Positions 43,136 through 51,621 of a DNA stretch of 64,000 nucleotides are shown here, one piece after another. The DNA lies in NCBI RefSeq assembly GCF_000768555.3, contig NZ_KN293975.1:124001-188000 (forward strand), read 5' to 3'. The stretch's first letter is position 1. Each line of letters opens with the position of its first letter. The notes beneath the pieces were generated by a model. That model was not told the DNA's origin, did no database searches, and saw nothing but the letters and a program-made list of their open reading frames with translations. Source of the DNA: Roseovarius mucosus DSM 17069 (GTDB lineage: Bacteria; Pseudomonadota; Alphaproteobacteria; Rhodobacterales; Rhodobacteraceae). Both the position numbers and the translations under genes were made by a program.

Positions 43136-44932
43136 TCAGAGGAACGTGAAATCGTCCACTGTGAGTTGCGCGGCGGTGATACCTTGGACGGTTACAGTCT
43201 GTCCGTTGAAGGAAATCGCTGCACCACTGGCGGTGTCGGAGATGCGCAGCATCTCGAAGGGTTCTGCCGCCGGGGGGGCAATGTTCACGTCTGGTGTCTC
43301 GATGGCCATGAACCGAATGACGATATGGTCGACGCCATCTTCGAAATCGAGAACGCTATCGGTTTCTCCTTCTTGAGCGACGGTGAATTCGAAGTGATCC
43401 GCGCCCGTGCCGCCGCTGAGTACGTCGTCGCCACGTGCGCCGTTGACCGTGTCATTGCCATCGCCGCCCTCAATCGTGTCCGCACCGCTGCCACCCGAGA
43501 GGTCGTCATTGCCGCTCCCGCCTTGGATGCTGTCGTCGCCTTTGCCGCCGCCGACTTGGTCGTCACCTGCGCCGCCGATGATCGTATCTCGGCCTGAGCC
43601 GCCTCCAATCCGGTCGGCCCCGTCGCCCCCATCAACCCGGTCATCGCCCGCGCTGCCGGACAGGCGATCATTGCCCGCGTCGCCCGTGATGCGGTCATTG
43701 CCGGACGCACCGGCAACTATGTCATCGCCCGCACCCCCCGAGAGGTGATCCGCGCCGCTGGCCCCTGTCAGCGTGTCATGGCCGTCGCCACCGTCCAAGG
43801 TATCACGGTCCCAGCCACCGGACAGAAAATCATCCCCGAGACCGCCGGTGATCAGGTCGTTTCCTGAGCCACCGCCAACGATGTCGTCGCCATCGCCTGC
43901 GTCAATCGTGTCATTGCCCAGCCCGCCACCAATATTGTCATTTCCAGCATCACCGGTGATCGAGTCATCCCCCAATCCGGCGCTGAGGGAGTCGTGACCT
44001 TCACCGCCGTTGAGGGTGTCGTGGCCGAGACTGCCGTTCAGGCGGTCATCCCCGCTTTCGCCGGATATCTCGTCATCGCCCTCCTGACCAAAGAGTGTGT
44101 CGTTGCCATCGCCACCCAAAAGCGTATCGTTCCCTTCGTCCGCCGCGAGACGATCATCACCGGCAAGACCGTTAAGGAAATCATCATCACGATTGCCCAA
44201 AAGCGTGTCATTCCCAAGAGTGCCGACTTCGGTCACAGGGAGAATTGCGTCTACCCATGTGACGGAATAGGGGATGGGAAAAAAGTTGGCATATCTGTCG
44301 TATCCCACTGCATATCGCGCGCTGACATAGAATGTGCCGGACTCGTCTGGAATGTAGGTCACATACTTGTTTGTCGCTCGCGCATCCGAGCTTGCGAGGC
44401 TTTCTCCATCGGCATCCCGCACCGACAGATCGGAGAACGCGATGCCGTCCAGTTCAAAGCTCGCGGCCTCACCCGCGGTCAATTCCACTGCGAACCAGTC
44501 ATAGTCGTTGCCAAAATCCATCTGCGCTTGGATCGAGGTGTTGGGCGCCAGGGTTGCGTGCGTGGTCACATCGCCGGGAACCTCGTCGTGAAACACGGTT
44601 GCTCGGATGACGTAGTTGTCCAATCCGCCCCCCATGGGTCCGAACGTCGCGTGGATTGTGATAAAATGTCGGCCGGTTTCCCTCGGCGAATAAATAAAGA
44701 CATTGTCTTGGTCAGACCGAAGCTCTGGGTCCCCGGTATTGTTCATCAACCGAACTTCGTCAGGGGACAGGATCTGAACGAAGGGAAGCCCCATGTCGAT
44801 CTCGAACTTATAGGCCGTATCTGCCTCTAGGTTGACCGCAATCCAGTCTATCCCGTCCTCAACGCTGCCACTGACAAATCCACCAATTTCCAAAAAGCCT
44901 GGCGTTTGCGAGTTCGCGGTGAAATTGTCCAA
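43136..44932 (-). CDS. RTX protein with pre-peptidase C-terminal-like repeats
   Basis: A 598-residue secreted protein. Residues 1-230 contain two beta-sandwich units of the PPC/cell-surface type (FVSGSVEDGIDWIAVNLEAD, MDFGNDYDWFAVELTAGE, SGTFYVSARYAVGYDRYA). From about 236 to 530 come around 30 RTX nonapeptides (LGNDTLLGNRDDDFLNGLAG). The end repeats the QGITAAQLTVDDFTFL tail of the neighbouring RTX protein, its likely type I secretion signal. The start is a TTG with AAGGACC upstream and is not certain. It is transcribed toward the other RTX gene, 109 bp away, so one unit is possible. Confidence 0.85.
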   Translation of the reverse strand: MDNFTANSQTPGFLEIGGFVSGSVEDGIDWIAVNLEADTAYKFEIDMGLPFVQILSPDEVRLMNNTGDPELRSDQDNVFIYSPRETGRHFITIHATFGPMGGGLDNYVIRATVFHDEVPGDVTTHATLAPNTSIQAQMDFGNDYDWFAVELTAGEAASFELDGIAFSDLSVRDADGESLASSDARATNKYVTYIPDESGTFYVSARYAVGYDRYANFFPIPYSVTWVDAILPVTEVGTLGNDTLLGNRDDDFLNGLAGDDRLAADEGNDTLLGGDGNDTLFGQEGDDEISGESGDDRLNGSLGHDTLNGGEGHDSLSAGLGDDSITGDAGNDNIGGGLGNDTIDAGDGDDIVGGGSGNDLITGGLGDDFLSGGWDRDTLDGGDGHDTLTGASGADHLSGGAGDDIVAGASGNDRITGDAGNDRLSGSAGDDRVDGGDGADRIGGGSGRDTIIGGAGDDQVGGGKGDDSIQGGSGNDDLSGGSGADTIEGGDGNDTVNGARGDDVLSGGTGADHFEFTVAQEGETDSVLDFEDGVDHIVIRFMAIETPDVNIAPPAAEPFEMLRISDTASGAAISFNGQTVTVQGITAAQLTVDDFTFL

Positions 44933-45016
44933 AATATCAGGTCCTTGTATTGGAAGTTCTGGTCGCTACCTAATTTGTCCCATGATTTTAAGCAGAGGTC
45001 TATGCCGCGCTTTCTC

Positions 45017-45045
45017 TTGCCCCCTGTGCGCCCCTGTCCTAGAAC
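45017..45045 (+). promoter_or_regulatory. promoter of gatB
   Basis: TTGCCC (45017-45022) and TAGAAC (45040-45045) with a 17 bp spacer, 30 bp before the gatB ATG, in the divergent spacer to the RTX gene. Confidence 0.5.
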
Positions 45046-45075
45046 GCCCCTGATATGTCAGCCGGAGGCAGTGCC

Positions 45076-46590
45076 ATGCTCGATCTCACCTATGAAGCGC
45101 CGAAGCCACGCGTGATTGCGGGGGCCAAGCATGATTGGGAGTTGGTGATCGGGATGGAGGTGCATGCGCAGGTCGCCTCGCGCTCCAAGCTGTTTTCCGG
45201 GGCCTCGACGCAATTCGGGGCAGAACCCAATTCCAACGTCGCCTTTGTCGATGCGGCGATGCCGGGCATGTTGCCGGTGATCAACGAGTTCTGCGTCGAG
45301 CAGGCGGTGCGCACGGGGCTGGGTCTCAAGGCCAAGATCAACCTTTGGTCGGCCTTTGATCGCAAGAACTATTTCTATCCTGACCTGCCGCAGGGCTATC
45401 AGATCAGCCAGCTTTATCATCCGCTGGTGGGTGAGGGTGAAATTTTGGTTGATATGGCCCCCGGCGTGGCGCGGCTGGTCAGGATCGAGCGCATCCACAT
45501 GGAGCAGGACGCGGGCAAATCCATTCACGACATGGACCCGGCGATGTCCTTTGTGGATCTCAACCGCACTGGCGTCTGCCTGATGGAGATCGTGAGCCGC
45601 CCGGACATTCGCGGCCCCGAGGAGGCCGCCGCCTATGTCACCAAGCTGCGCCAAATCCTGCGTTACTTGGGCACCTGCGACGGCAATATGCAGAACGGCA
45701 ACCTGCGGGCGGATGTGAACGTGTCGATCTGCCGTCCCGGCCAGTATGAGAAATACATGGAGACGCAGGATTTCAGCCATCTCGGCACGCGGTGCGAGAT
45801 CAAGAACATGAATTCCATGCGCTTTATCCAAGCGGCCATCGAGTATGAGGCGCGCCGCCAGATCGCGATTGTCGAGGCGGGGGGCACGGTGGTGCAGGAA
45901 ACCCGGCTCTATGATCCGGACAAGAACGAGACCCGGTCCATGCGCTCCAAGGAAGAGGCGCATGATTACCGCTATTTCCCCGATCCTGATCTCTTGCCGC
46001 TGGAGATAGAGCAGGCCTGGGTCGATGAGATCGCGGCTAATCTGCCGGAACTGCCCGACGCCAAGAAGGCGCGGTTCGTGCTGGAATTCGGGCTATCGGA
46101 ATATGATGCCAACGTGCTGACCGCCGATCTGGCCAATGCCGCCTATTTCGAGGCGGTGGCAGAGGGCGCGGGCGATGGCAAGCTGGCAGCGAATTGGGTG
46201 ATCAACGAGCTCTTTGGACGGCTCAAGAAAGAGGATCACTCGATCGAGGATAGCCCGGTCAGCCCGGCGCAACTGGCAGGCATCGTGCGGCTGATCAAGT
46301 CGGACGCCATTTCCGGCAAGATCGCCAAGGACCTCTTTGAAATCGTCTATACGGAAGGGGGCGACCCCGAGGCCATCGTCGAGGCGCGCGGCATGAAACA
46401 GGTGACGGACACCGGCGCGATTGAGCAGGCCGTGGCCGAGATCATCGCCGCCAACCCCGCGCAGGTGGAAAAGGCGAGAGAAAATCCCAAGCTGGCGGGA
46501 TGGTTCGTGGGGCAGGTGATGAAAGCCACGGGCGGCAAGGCTAATCCCAAGGCGGTCAATGACATCGTGATGGCGAGGTTGGGGTTGTAA
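45076..46590 (+). CDS. gatB: Asp-tRNA(Asn)/Glu-tRNA(Gln) amidotransferase subunit B
   Basis: A 504-residue GatB, the tRNA-binding and kinase-like subunit of GatCAB, which amidates misacylated Glu-tRNA(Gln) or Asp-tRNA(Asn). The family start [58 protein letters not shown], the [15 protein letters not shown] segment, and a C-terminal YqeY-like tail ([20 protein letters not shown]) are complete. ATG at 45076 follows GGAGG; an in-frame ATG seven codons upstream lacks a site. gatA and gatC are not nearby. Confidence 0.97.
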   Translation: MLDLTYEAPKPRVIAGAKHDWELVIGMEVHAQVASRSKLFSGASTQFGAEPNSNVAFVDAAMPGMLPVINEFCVEQAVRTGLGLKAKINLWSAFDRKNYFYPDLPQGYQISQLYHPLVGEGEILVDMAPGVARLVRIERIHMEQDAGKSIHDMDPAMSFVDLNRTGVCLMEIVSRPDIRGPEEAAAYVTKLRQILRYLGTCDGNMQNGNLRADVNVSICRPGQYEKYMETQDFSHLGTRCEIKNMNSMRFIQAAIEYEARRQIAIVEAGGTVVQETRLYDPDKNETRSMRSKEEAHDYRYFPDPDLLPLEIEQAWVDEIAANLPELPDAKKARFVLEFGLSEYDANVLTADLANAAYFEAVAEGAGDGKLAANWVINELFGRLKKEDHSIEDSPVSPAQLAGIVRLIKSDAISGKIAKDLFEIVYTEGGDPEAIVEARGMKQVTDTGAIEQAVAEIIAANPAQVEKARENPKLAGWFVGQVMKATGGKANPKAVNDIVMARLGL

Positions 46591-46642
46591 GTGCGCCGGG
46601 GGCCCCCGGCGCGGTGTAGAGGCCGAGCGGGGGGTTAGTTCT

Positions 46643-47419
46643 TTAATTTTTCGGGACCTCGATATTGATCGTCAGCGACCGCCGGAACATGTCGGGGCGG
46701 GGGGCCTTGATCGGCTCAACGGCATGCCAGGAATTGAAGGTCTTGACGAAGATCATGCACTGGTTCGAGTTGAACTCGTAGCAATCGAGCGTGTCCACCT
46801 CTTCGAACGGCAAGAAAGTGTTGCGGAAGTTGAAGCTGCGCGTCTTGTCCTTGGGCCAGACGACCGAAGTGCCGCCGCCATATTCCGGCTTCCATTCGCC
46901 CGGCGCGACCATCGAGACGACCACGGTGATCAGTTTGGCGGGCGCGTCTGTGTGCGGCAGGATCGAGCCGCCATCGCCCGGCATCATCGAGAATTCAAAG
47001 CGCGAGCGCAGCGGGATCTTGCGCCGCTCGACCAGGGCCGCGCCGCAGAGCGCCTCGGTCAGGCGAAGGCCAAGGCGCGCGCCGGGCGTGTTGGTGAGCA
47101 CCATCTTGCGGCCAAGGTCGAGGTCGATGTTGTGGCTGGCCAGAAAGTCGACGATGCCGCGCACGAAGCGTTCGCTCTTCACCTCGTCGTGAAAGCGTTT
47201 CCAGACCGGGGTCGACTTGATGAAGTCGTGGTATTGCTTGGCGTTGTTCACCTCGGAGAGCGAATATTTGTTGCCCAGCTTGGGCATGAACTGAAACCGC
47301 TCGGTGTCGGGCCAGTTGTCCAGCATCTCTTGATAGAGATCGGCGTCAAACACCGGCTTGGCAAAGGCGATGGGAAAGGGATCGTGGCGGACGTCAGCGC
47401 CGTCGAGATTGAACATCAT
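46643..47419 (-). CDS. 2-oxoglutarate/Fe(II)-dependent oxygenase-like protein
   Basis: A 258-residue protein with the 2OG-Fe(II) oxygenase pattern: the HxD iron site in GGSILPHTDAPAKLITVVVS, and the distal His in FVKTFNSWHAVEPIKAPRPD followed by RRSLTINIEV, where Arg binds 2-oxoglutarate. The N-terminal region (FAKPVFDADLYQEMLDNWPD) is like that of hydroxylases acting on sugars or small molecules. It lies 33 bp after the FkbM methyltransferase gene in the same direction, so both may modify the same glycan or metabolite. Confidence 0.75.
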   Translation of the reverse strand: MMFNLDGADVRHDPFPIAFAKPVFDADLYQEMLDNWPDTERFQFMPKLGNKYSLSEVNNAKQYHDFIKSTPVWKRFHDEVKSERFVRGIVDFLASHNIDLDLGRKMVLTNTPGARLGLRLTEALCGAALVERRKIPLRSRFEFSMMPGDGGSILPHTDAPAKLITVVVSMVAPGEWKPEYGGGTSVVWPKDKTRSFNFRNTFLPFEEVDTLDCYEFNSNQCMIFVKTFNSWHAVEPIKAPRPDMFRRSLTINIEVPKN

Positions 47420-47452
47420 CGGGTGTCTATCCTTGTTCGGGCGGCAAGGGGG

Positions 47453-48295
47453 TCAGGCTGCGCTCGGTTTATAGATCGCGTTATGCGCAATCAACACCGG
47501 ATCGGCGCCGCGTGCAAGTTTGCGCAGGCCGATATCGGTGCGATGCCGCTCATGCGCCCGGTAGCCATGCGTGTCCATGAAGGCATCGAGTTCCGCCTCG
47601 TAGTGATGGCTGACCTCGACCTGGATCGAGCGGGGGCGCTTGGCCGAGGTCAACAGAATGCGCATGCCGTCAAGCACCAGAAGTTCGTTGCCGTCGACAT
47701 CGATCTTGACCACATCGGGCGGAGGCACGACCCCCTCTGAGACAAGGTGATCGAGGGTAAAGGCGGCCTTGCATTCGCGCAGGACCGGCACGAAGGGGCG
47801 TTCGTGCCCATCAAGGGTGCGGCCAAGCTGGCTCATGGCTGAGCCTGCCGTGGCCTCGATGATGTTGAAGTCGAAAAATCCGTTGCGGTCGCCAAGCGCG
47901 GCCGAAATCACTTTGGTGCGGCGCGCAAGGCCATTCAACGCGATGTTCTGCATCAGGCTGAGCGCATTGGCGGCATGCGGTTCAAACGACAGGATCTGGC
48001 CGGTCTCGCCTACAAGAGGGCCGGAAAAGACCGAGTAGAGGCCGATATTGGCCCCGATGTCGCAAAAGGTATCGCCGGGGCGCAGGGTATCGCGCAGCCA
48101 GCGGATCGTGCCCTCTTCCTTTTGCAGAAGGGTGACGGCGCGTTTGTATTCGGTATAGCTGCGGCATCGAAAGCGGTAGCGGCCGACGTCGCTGCGCACC
48201 TCTATGGTCATGCCGAGGGCCTGCGCGAGGGCAAAGCGCAAACGAAAGAAACGGCTGGTCAGTATATTCGGGCGGCGCGTGCCGGAAACGATCAT
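47453..48295 (-). CDS. FkbM family methyltransferase
   Basis: A 280-residue SAM-dependent methyltransferase of the FkbM type. The SAM site is DTFCDIGANIGLYSVFSGPL, then SFEPHAANALSLMQNIALNG, and the metal or substrate segment DVVKIDVDGNELLVLDGMRI. FkbM proteins methylate hydroxyls of sugars or other metabolites, often in surface polysaccharide. It is first in a two-gene unit with the 2OG-Fe(II) oxygenase. The N-terminal 40 residues are basic and variable; the start at 48295 is the first ATG. Confidence 0.85.
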   Translation of the reverse strand: MIVSGTRRPNILTSRFFRLRFALAQALGMTIEVRSDVGRYRFRCRSYTEYKRAVTLLQKEEGTIRWLRDTLRPGDTFCDIGANIGLYSVFSGPLVGETGQILSFEPHAANALSLMQNIALNGLARRTKVISAALGDRNGFFDFNIIEATAGSAMSQLGRTLDGHERPFVPVLRECKAAFTLDHLVSEGVVPPPDVVKIDVDGNELLVLDGMRILLTSAKRPRSIQVEVSHHYEAELDAFMDTHGYRAHERHRTDIGLRKLARGADPVLIAHNAIYKPSAA

Positions 48296-48501
48296 TCAAA
48301 TACCTTTCAAAACCACGCCGCTCCGTGCTGAAATACTGCACACGTCGTTTCGTTCTCATAGTGCTGCGATGTGCAGCGGTAAAGGCAGTTTTTCAGCGTG
48401 AAAGCGCGCTCTGGCAGGCTTTTCCGTGCATGTTTGGGAATTGCATCGGTGTCGCAATACTTTATTCCTTGGACAGACCAGAGGACAGGAGGAGCCGCGC
48501 G

Positions 48502-50130
48502 ATGGGGTGGATGAAGGATGAGACCGGGTTGGAGAAATGCGCCGCAAATTTCGTGGCGCTGACGCCGCTGTCGCATCTGCGGCGCGCGGCGCATCTTTTT
48601 CCAAGCCGTGAGGCGCTGGTTTATCGGGGCACGCGGCGCACTTACGCGGAGTATCACGCGCGGGTATCGCGGCTGGCTTCGGCCTTGGTCAAGCTGGGGA
48701 TCGAGCCCGGCGATGTGGTGGCCACCCTGCTGCCCAATATCCCCGCCCATTGCGAGGCGCATTTTGGCGTGCCCGCCTGTGGTGCGGTGCTCAACGCGAT
48801 CAACACGCGGCTCGAGGCCGATACCATCGCCTATATCCTGGACCATGGCGGGGCGCGTGTCGTGCTCTGTGATCCGCAATTCCTGCCCACGCTGGCGCAG
48901 GCGATTGAATTGATGGAGGGGCCGCCGCCGGGCGTGGTCGAGGTGGCCGATGATGCGGCGGGGGTCCATGCCCACGGGCATTATATGGAATACGAGGAAC
49001 TGCTGGCCTCTGGCGATCCCGATTTCCCGTGGATCATGCCCGAGGATGAATGGGAGAGTTTGGCGCTCAACTACACCTCGGGCACCACGGGGCGGCCCAA
49101 GGGGGTGGTCTATCACCATCGCGGCGCGTATCTGATGACCATGGGCACGGTCGTGAGCTGGCAATTGCCGCGCTATCCGACCTATCTGACCATCGTGCCG
49201 CTCTTTCATTGCAACAACTGGAACCATGTCTGGCTGATGCCGATGCTTGGCGGGCGGGTTGTCTGCTGCCGCGACGTGACGGCGCGCGCGATTTACGATG
49301 CGATTGCAGACGAGGGGGTGACACATTTCGGCGGTGCGCCCATCGTGCTCAACATGATCGTCAATGCCAAGGAGAGCGAGCGGCGCAAGTTCGACCATGT
49401 GGTGGATGTCTTCACCGCCGGGGCCCCGCCGCCCGCCGCAACGCTGGCGGCGATCGAGCCGTTGGGCTTTACCGTGATGCAGGTCTATGGCCTGACCGAG
49501 ACCTATGGCCATGTCACCGAATGTCTGTGGCAAGACGACTGGAATACCCTGCCTGAGGATGAGCGCTATACGATCAAGGCGCGCACCGGCGTTCTGATGC
49601 CGATGATGGAGGACATCACCGCGATGGACCCCGATACCATGGCGCAAATCCCCATGGACGGCGAAACTCTGGGCGAGATCATGATCCGGGGCAATTCAGT
49701 GATGAAAGGCTATCTCAAGAACCCCGAGGCTACCGAGGAGGCGTTTCGCGGCGGGTATTTCCATTCGGGCGATATCGCGTTCCAGCATCCCGACGGCTAT
49801 CTCAAGATTGCGGACCGCGCCAAGGACATCATCATCTCGGGGGGCGAGAACATTTCCTCGGTCGAGGTTGAGGGGGTGCTGATGCGGCATCCCGCCGTTC
49901 TGCTCTGTGCCGTTGTGGCCAAGCCGGATGAGAAATGGGGCGAGGTGCCTTGCGCTTTCGTCGAGTTGAAGGACGGAGCCACGGCGAGCGAGGCCGAGTT
50001 GATCGCCTTTGCCCGCGAGCGGCTGGCAGGGTTCAAGACGCCCAAGGCGGTGGTGTTTCAGGAATTGCCCAAGACGTCCACGGGCAAGATCCAGAAATTC
50101 GAACTGCGCCAGAGTGCCCGCGCTTTGTGA
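48502..50130 (+). CDS. acyl-CoA synthetase (AMP-binding), medium-chain/DmdB-like
   Basis: A 542-residue ATP-dependent acyl-CoA ligase. AMP-binding motif NYTSGTTGRPKGVVYHHRGA, aryl/acyl pocket IVPLFHCNNWNHVW, QVYGLTETYGH, GYFHSGDIAFQHPDGYLKIA, and the catalytic Lys in LPKTSTGKIQKFE. The sequence type covers medium-chain fatty acyl-CoA ligases and the methylmercaptopropionate ligase DmdB of marine roseobacters; the two cannot be told apart by eye. AGGAGGAG precedes the start. A MaoC-phosphotransacetylase gene follows, but 98 bp away. Confidence 0.9.
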   Translation: MGWMKDETGLEKCAANFVALTPLSHLRRAAHLFPSREALVYRGTRRTYAEYHARVSRLASALVKLGIEPGDVVATLLPNIPAHCEAHFGVPACGAVLNAINTRLEADTIAYILDHGGARVVLCDPQFLPTLAQAIELMEGPPPGVVEVADDAAGVHAHGHYMEYEELLASGDPDFPWIMPEDEWESLALNYTSGTTGRPKGVVYHHRGAYLMTMGTVVSWQLPRYPTYLTIVPLFHCNNWNHVWLMPMLGGRVVCCRDVTARAIYDAIADEGVTHFGGAPIVLNMIVNAKESERRKFDHVVDVFTAGAPPPAATLAAIEPLGFTVMQVYGLTETYGHVTECLWQDDWNTLPEDERYTIKARTGVLMPMMEDITAMDPDTMAQIPMDGETLGEIMIRGNSVMKGYLKNPEATEEAFRGGYFHSGDIAFQHPDGYLKIADRAKDIIISGGENISSVEVEGVLMRHPAVLLCAVVAKPDEKWGEVPCAFVELKDGATASEAELIAFARERLAGFKTPKAVVFQELPKTSTGKIQKFELRQSARAL

Positions 50131-50228
50131 TGGATCGGGTCGTGTCATGCCTTTGACACGACCCGCCGCTTAGCTCACGCGGCGGCCTGCCTGCATGGGC
50201 AGCGCGGGCGTGACAGGAGAGTTGCCGG

Positions 50229-51617
50229 ATGAAGATCGAGAACCGCATCTTTGACGAATTGCAGGTGGGCGACAGCCAGAGCCTCCGACGGCTCTGCACG
50301 CAGGATGATCTGTTGGTGTTTGCCAATGTGTCGGGCAATCACAACCCGATGCATCTGTTCGATCTGGATGGCGATGGCGATGGCCAACCCGAAGCCTTTG
50401 TTCCGGGGATGTTTCTGGGCTCGTTGATTTCGGCCGTGCTGGGCACGCTCTTGCCGGGGGCAGGCACGCTCTACCGCGCGCAGAGCCTTGTGTTTCACAA
50501 CCATGCCCATGCGGGCGACGAGGTGGAGAGCCGCGTCACGGTGACGGATCGCAACCCGCGCGACATGACCGTAACCTTGGCCACCGAGGTGCGGCGGTTG
50601 CGCGACGATGCGCTGGTCGTGTCGGGTGTGGCGGTGGTCGAGGCCCCGCGCCGCAAGCTGAACTATTCGAGCCACGATCTGCCGGGTCTGATCGTGCAGC
50701 GGCACCGGCATTTCGAAAAGCTGCTCAAGCGGGCCGAGCCATTGGCGGCGCTGGTGACGGCTGTGGTCTGCCCGGAAGAACCCAATTCCCTCGGCGGCGC
50801 GCTGCGGGCGCGGGCACACACGCTGATCGCGCCCATTCTGATCGGGGATCCGGATCGGATCGCTGCGGCGGCGCAGACGCTGGGCGCGGATCTGACGGGG
50901 ATCGAGATCATCGCCGAGTCAGACCCCGAGGCTGCCGCGCGGCGCGCGGTGGCGCTGGTGCAGGCGGGGCGGGCGGGGGCGGTGATGAAGGGGCATCTGC
51001 ACACAGACCAGCTCTTGCGCGCGGTGCTGGACAAGGCGGCGGGTCTGCGCGTGGGGCGGCGGCTGAGCCATGTTTTCGTGATGGATGTGCCGGGGCTGGC
51101 GCATCTCTTGCTGGTGACGGATGCGGCGATCAACATAACACCTGACCTGCGCGCCAAGGTGGATATTGTGCAGAACGCGATTGACCTCGCGCTCAGCCTT
51201 GGGATCGAGACACCCAAGGTGGGGGTGCTGTCGGCGGTCGAGACGGTCAACCCTGATTTGCCCTCGTCGATCGACGCCGCTCTCTTGTCCAAGATGGCGG
51301 AGCGGGGGCAGATCACTGGCGGCCTGGTGGATGGGCCACTCGCGATGGATAACGCGGTTGATCTGGCGGCAGCGCGGACCAAGGGGCTATCCTCGCCCGT
51401 GGCAGGTCGGGCGGATATTCTGGTGGTGCCCAACCTCGATGCGGGCAACATGCTGGCCAAGCAACTGACCTATCTGAGCCATGCCGAAGCGGCGGGCGTG
51501 GTTCTGGGCGCGCGGGTGCCGATCATTCTCAATTCGCGGGCGGATGACGATATGGCGCGGCTGGCGTCCTGTGCCGTGGCCGCACTCCACCACGCGCGGC
51601 TGAGCGGGCAGGGATAA
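50229..51617 (+). CDS. bifunctional MaoC-like hydratase / phosphate acyltransferase
   Basis: A 462-residue fusion. Residues 1-140 form a MaoC hot-dog domain (FDELQVGDSQSLRR, VFANVSGNHNPMHLFD, GMFLGSLISAVLG) whose Asn-His pair acts in enoyl-CoA hydration. Residues 165-460 are a phosphotransacetylase/phosphotransbutyrylase domain (AGRAGAVMKGHLHTDQLLRA, TDAAINITPDLRAKVDIVQN, DILVVPNLDAGNMLAKQLTY). It would interconvert acyl-CoA and acyl phosphate. The usual partner acetate/butyrate kinase is not beside it. The stop is 4 bp from the convergent kinase gene. Confidence 0.9.
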   Translation: MKIENRIFDELQVGDSQSLRRLCTQDDLLVFANVSGNHNPMHLFDLDGDGDGQPEAFVPGMFLGSLISAVLGTLLPGAGTLYRAQSLVFHNHAHAGDEVESRVTVTDRNPRDMTVTLATEVRRLRDDALVVSGVAVVEAPRRKLNYSSHDLPGLIVQRHRHFEKLLKRAEPLAALVTAVVCPEEPNSLGGALRARAHTLIAPILIGDPDRIAAAAQTLGADLTGIEIIAESDPEAAARRAVALVQAGRAGAVMKGHLHTDQLLRAVLDKAAGLRVGRRLSHVFVMDVPGLAHLLLVTDAAINITPDLRAKVDIVQNAIDLALSLGIETPKVGVLSAVETVNPDLPSSIDAALLSKMAERGQITGGLVDGPLAMDNAVDLAAARTKGLSSPVAGRADILVVPNLDAGNMLAKQLTYLSHAEAAGVVLGARVPIILNSRADDDMARLASCAVAALHHARLSGQG

Positions 51618-51621
51618 GCGC

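Noticed and set aside
40560..44200. Regularly spaced short repeats resembling a CRISPR-like or satellite array
   Set aside because: The periodicity is about 27 bp and reads as GGxGxDxxx nonapeptides in the two RTX genes; there are no constant repeats with unique spacers and no cas genes.
48296..48501. N-terminal extension of the acyl-CoA synthetase to 48325
   Set aside because: The extension is unlike the family and lacks a ribosome site, whereas AGGAGGAG lies right before the ATG at 48502; the spacer otherwise shows no gene.
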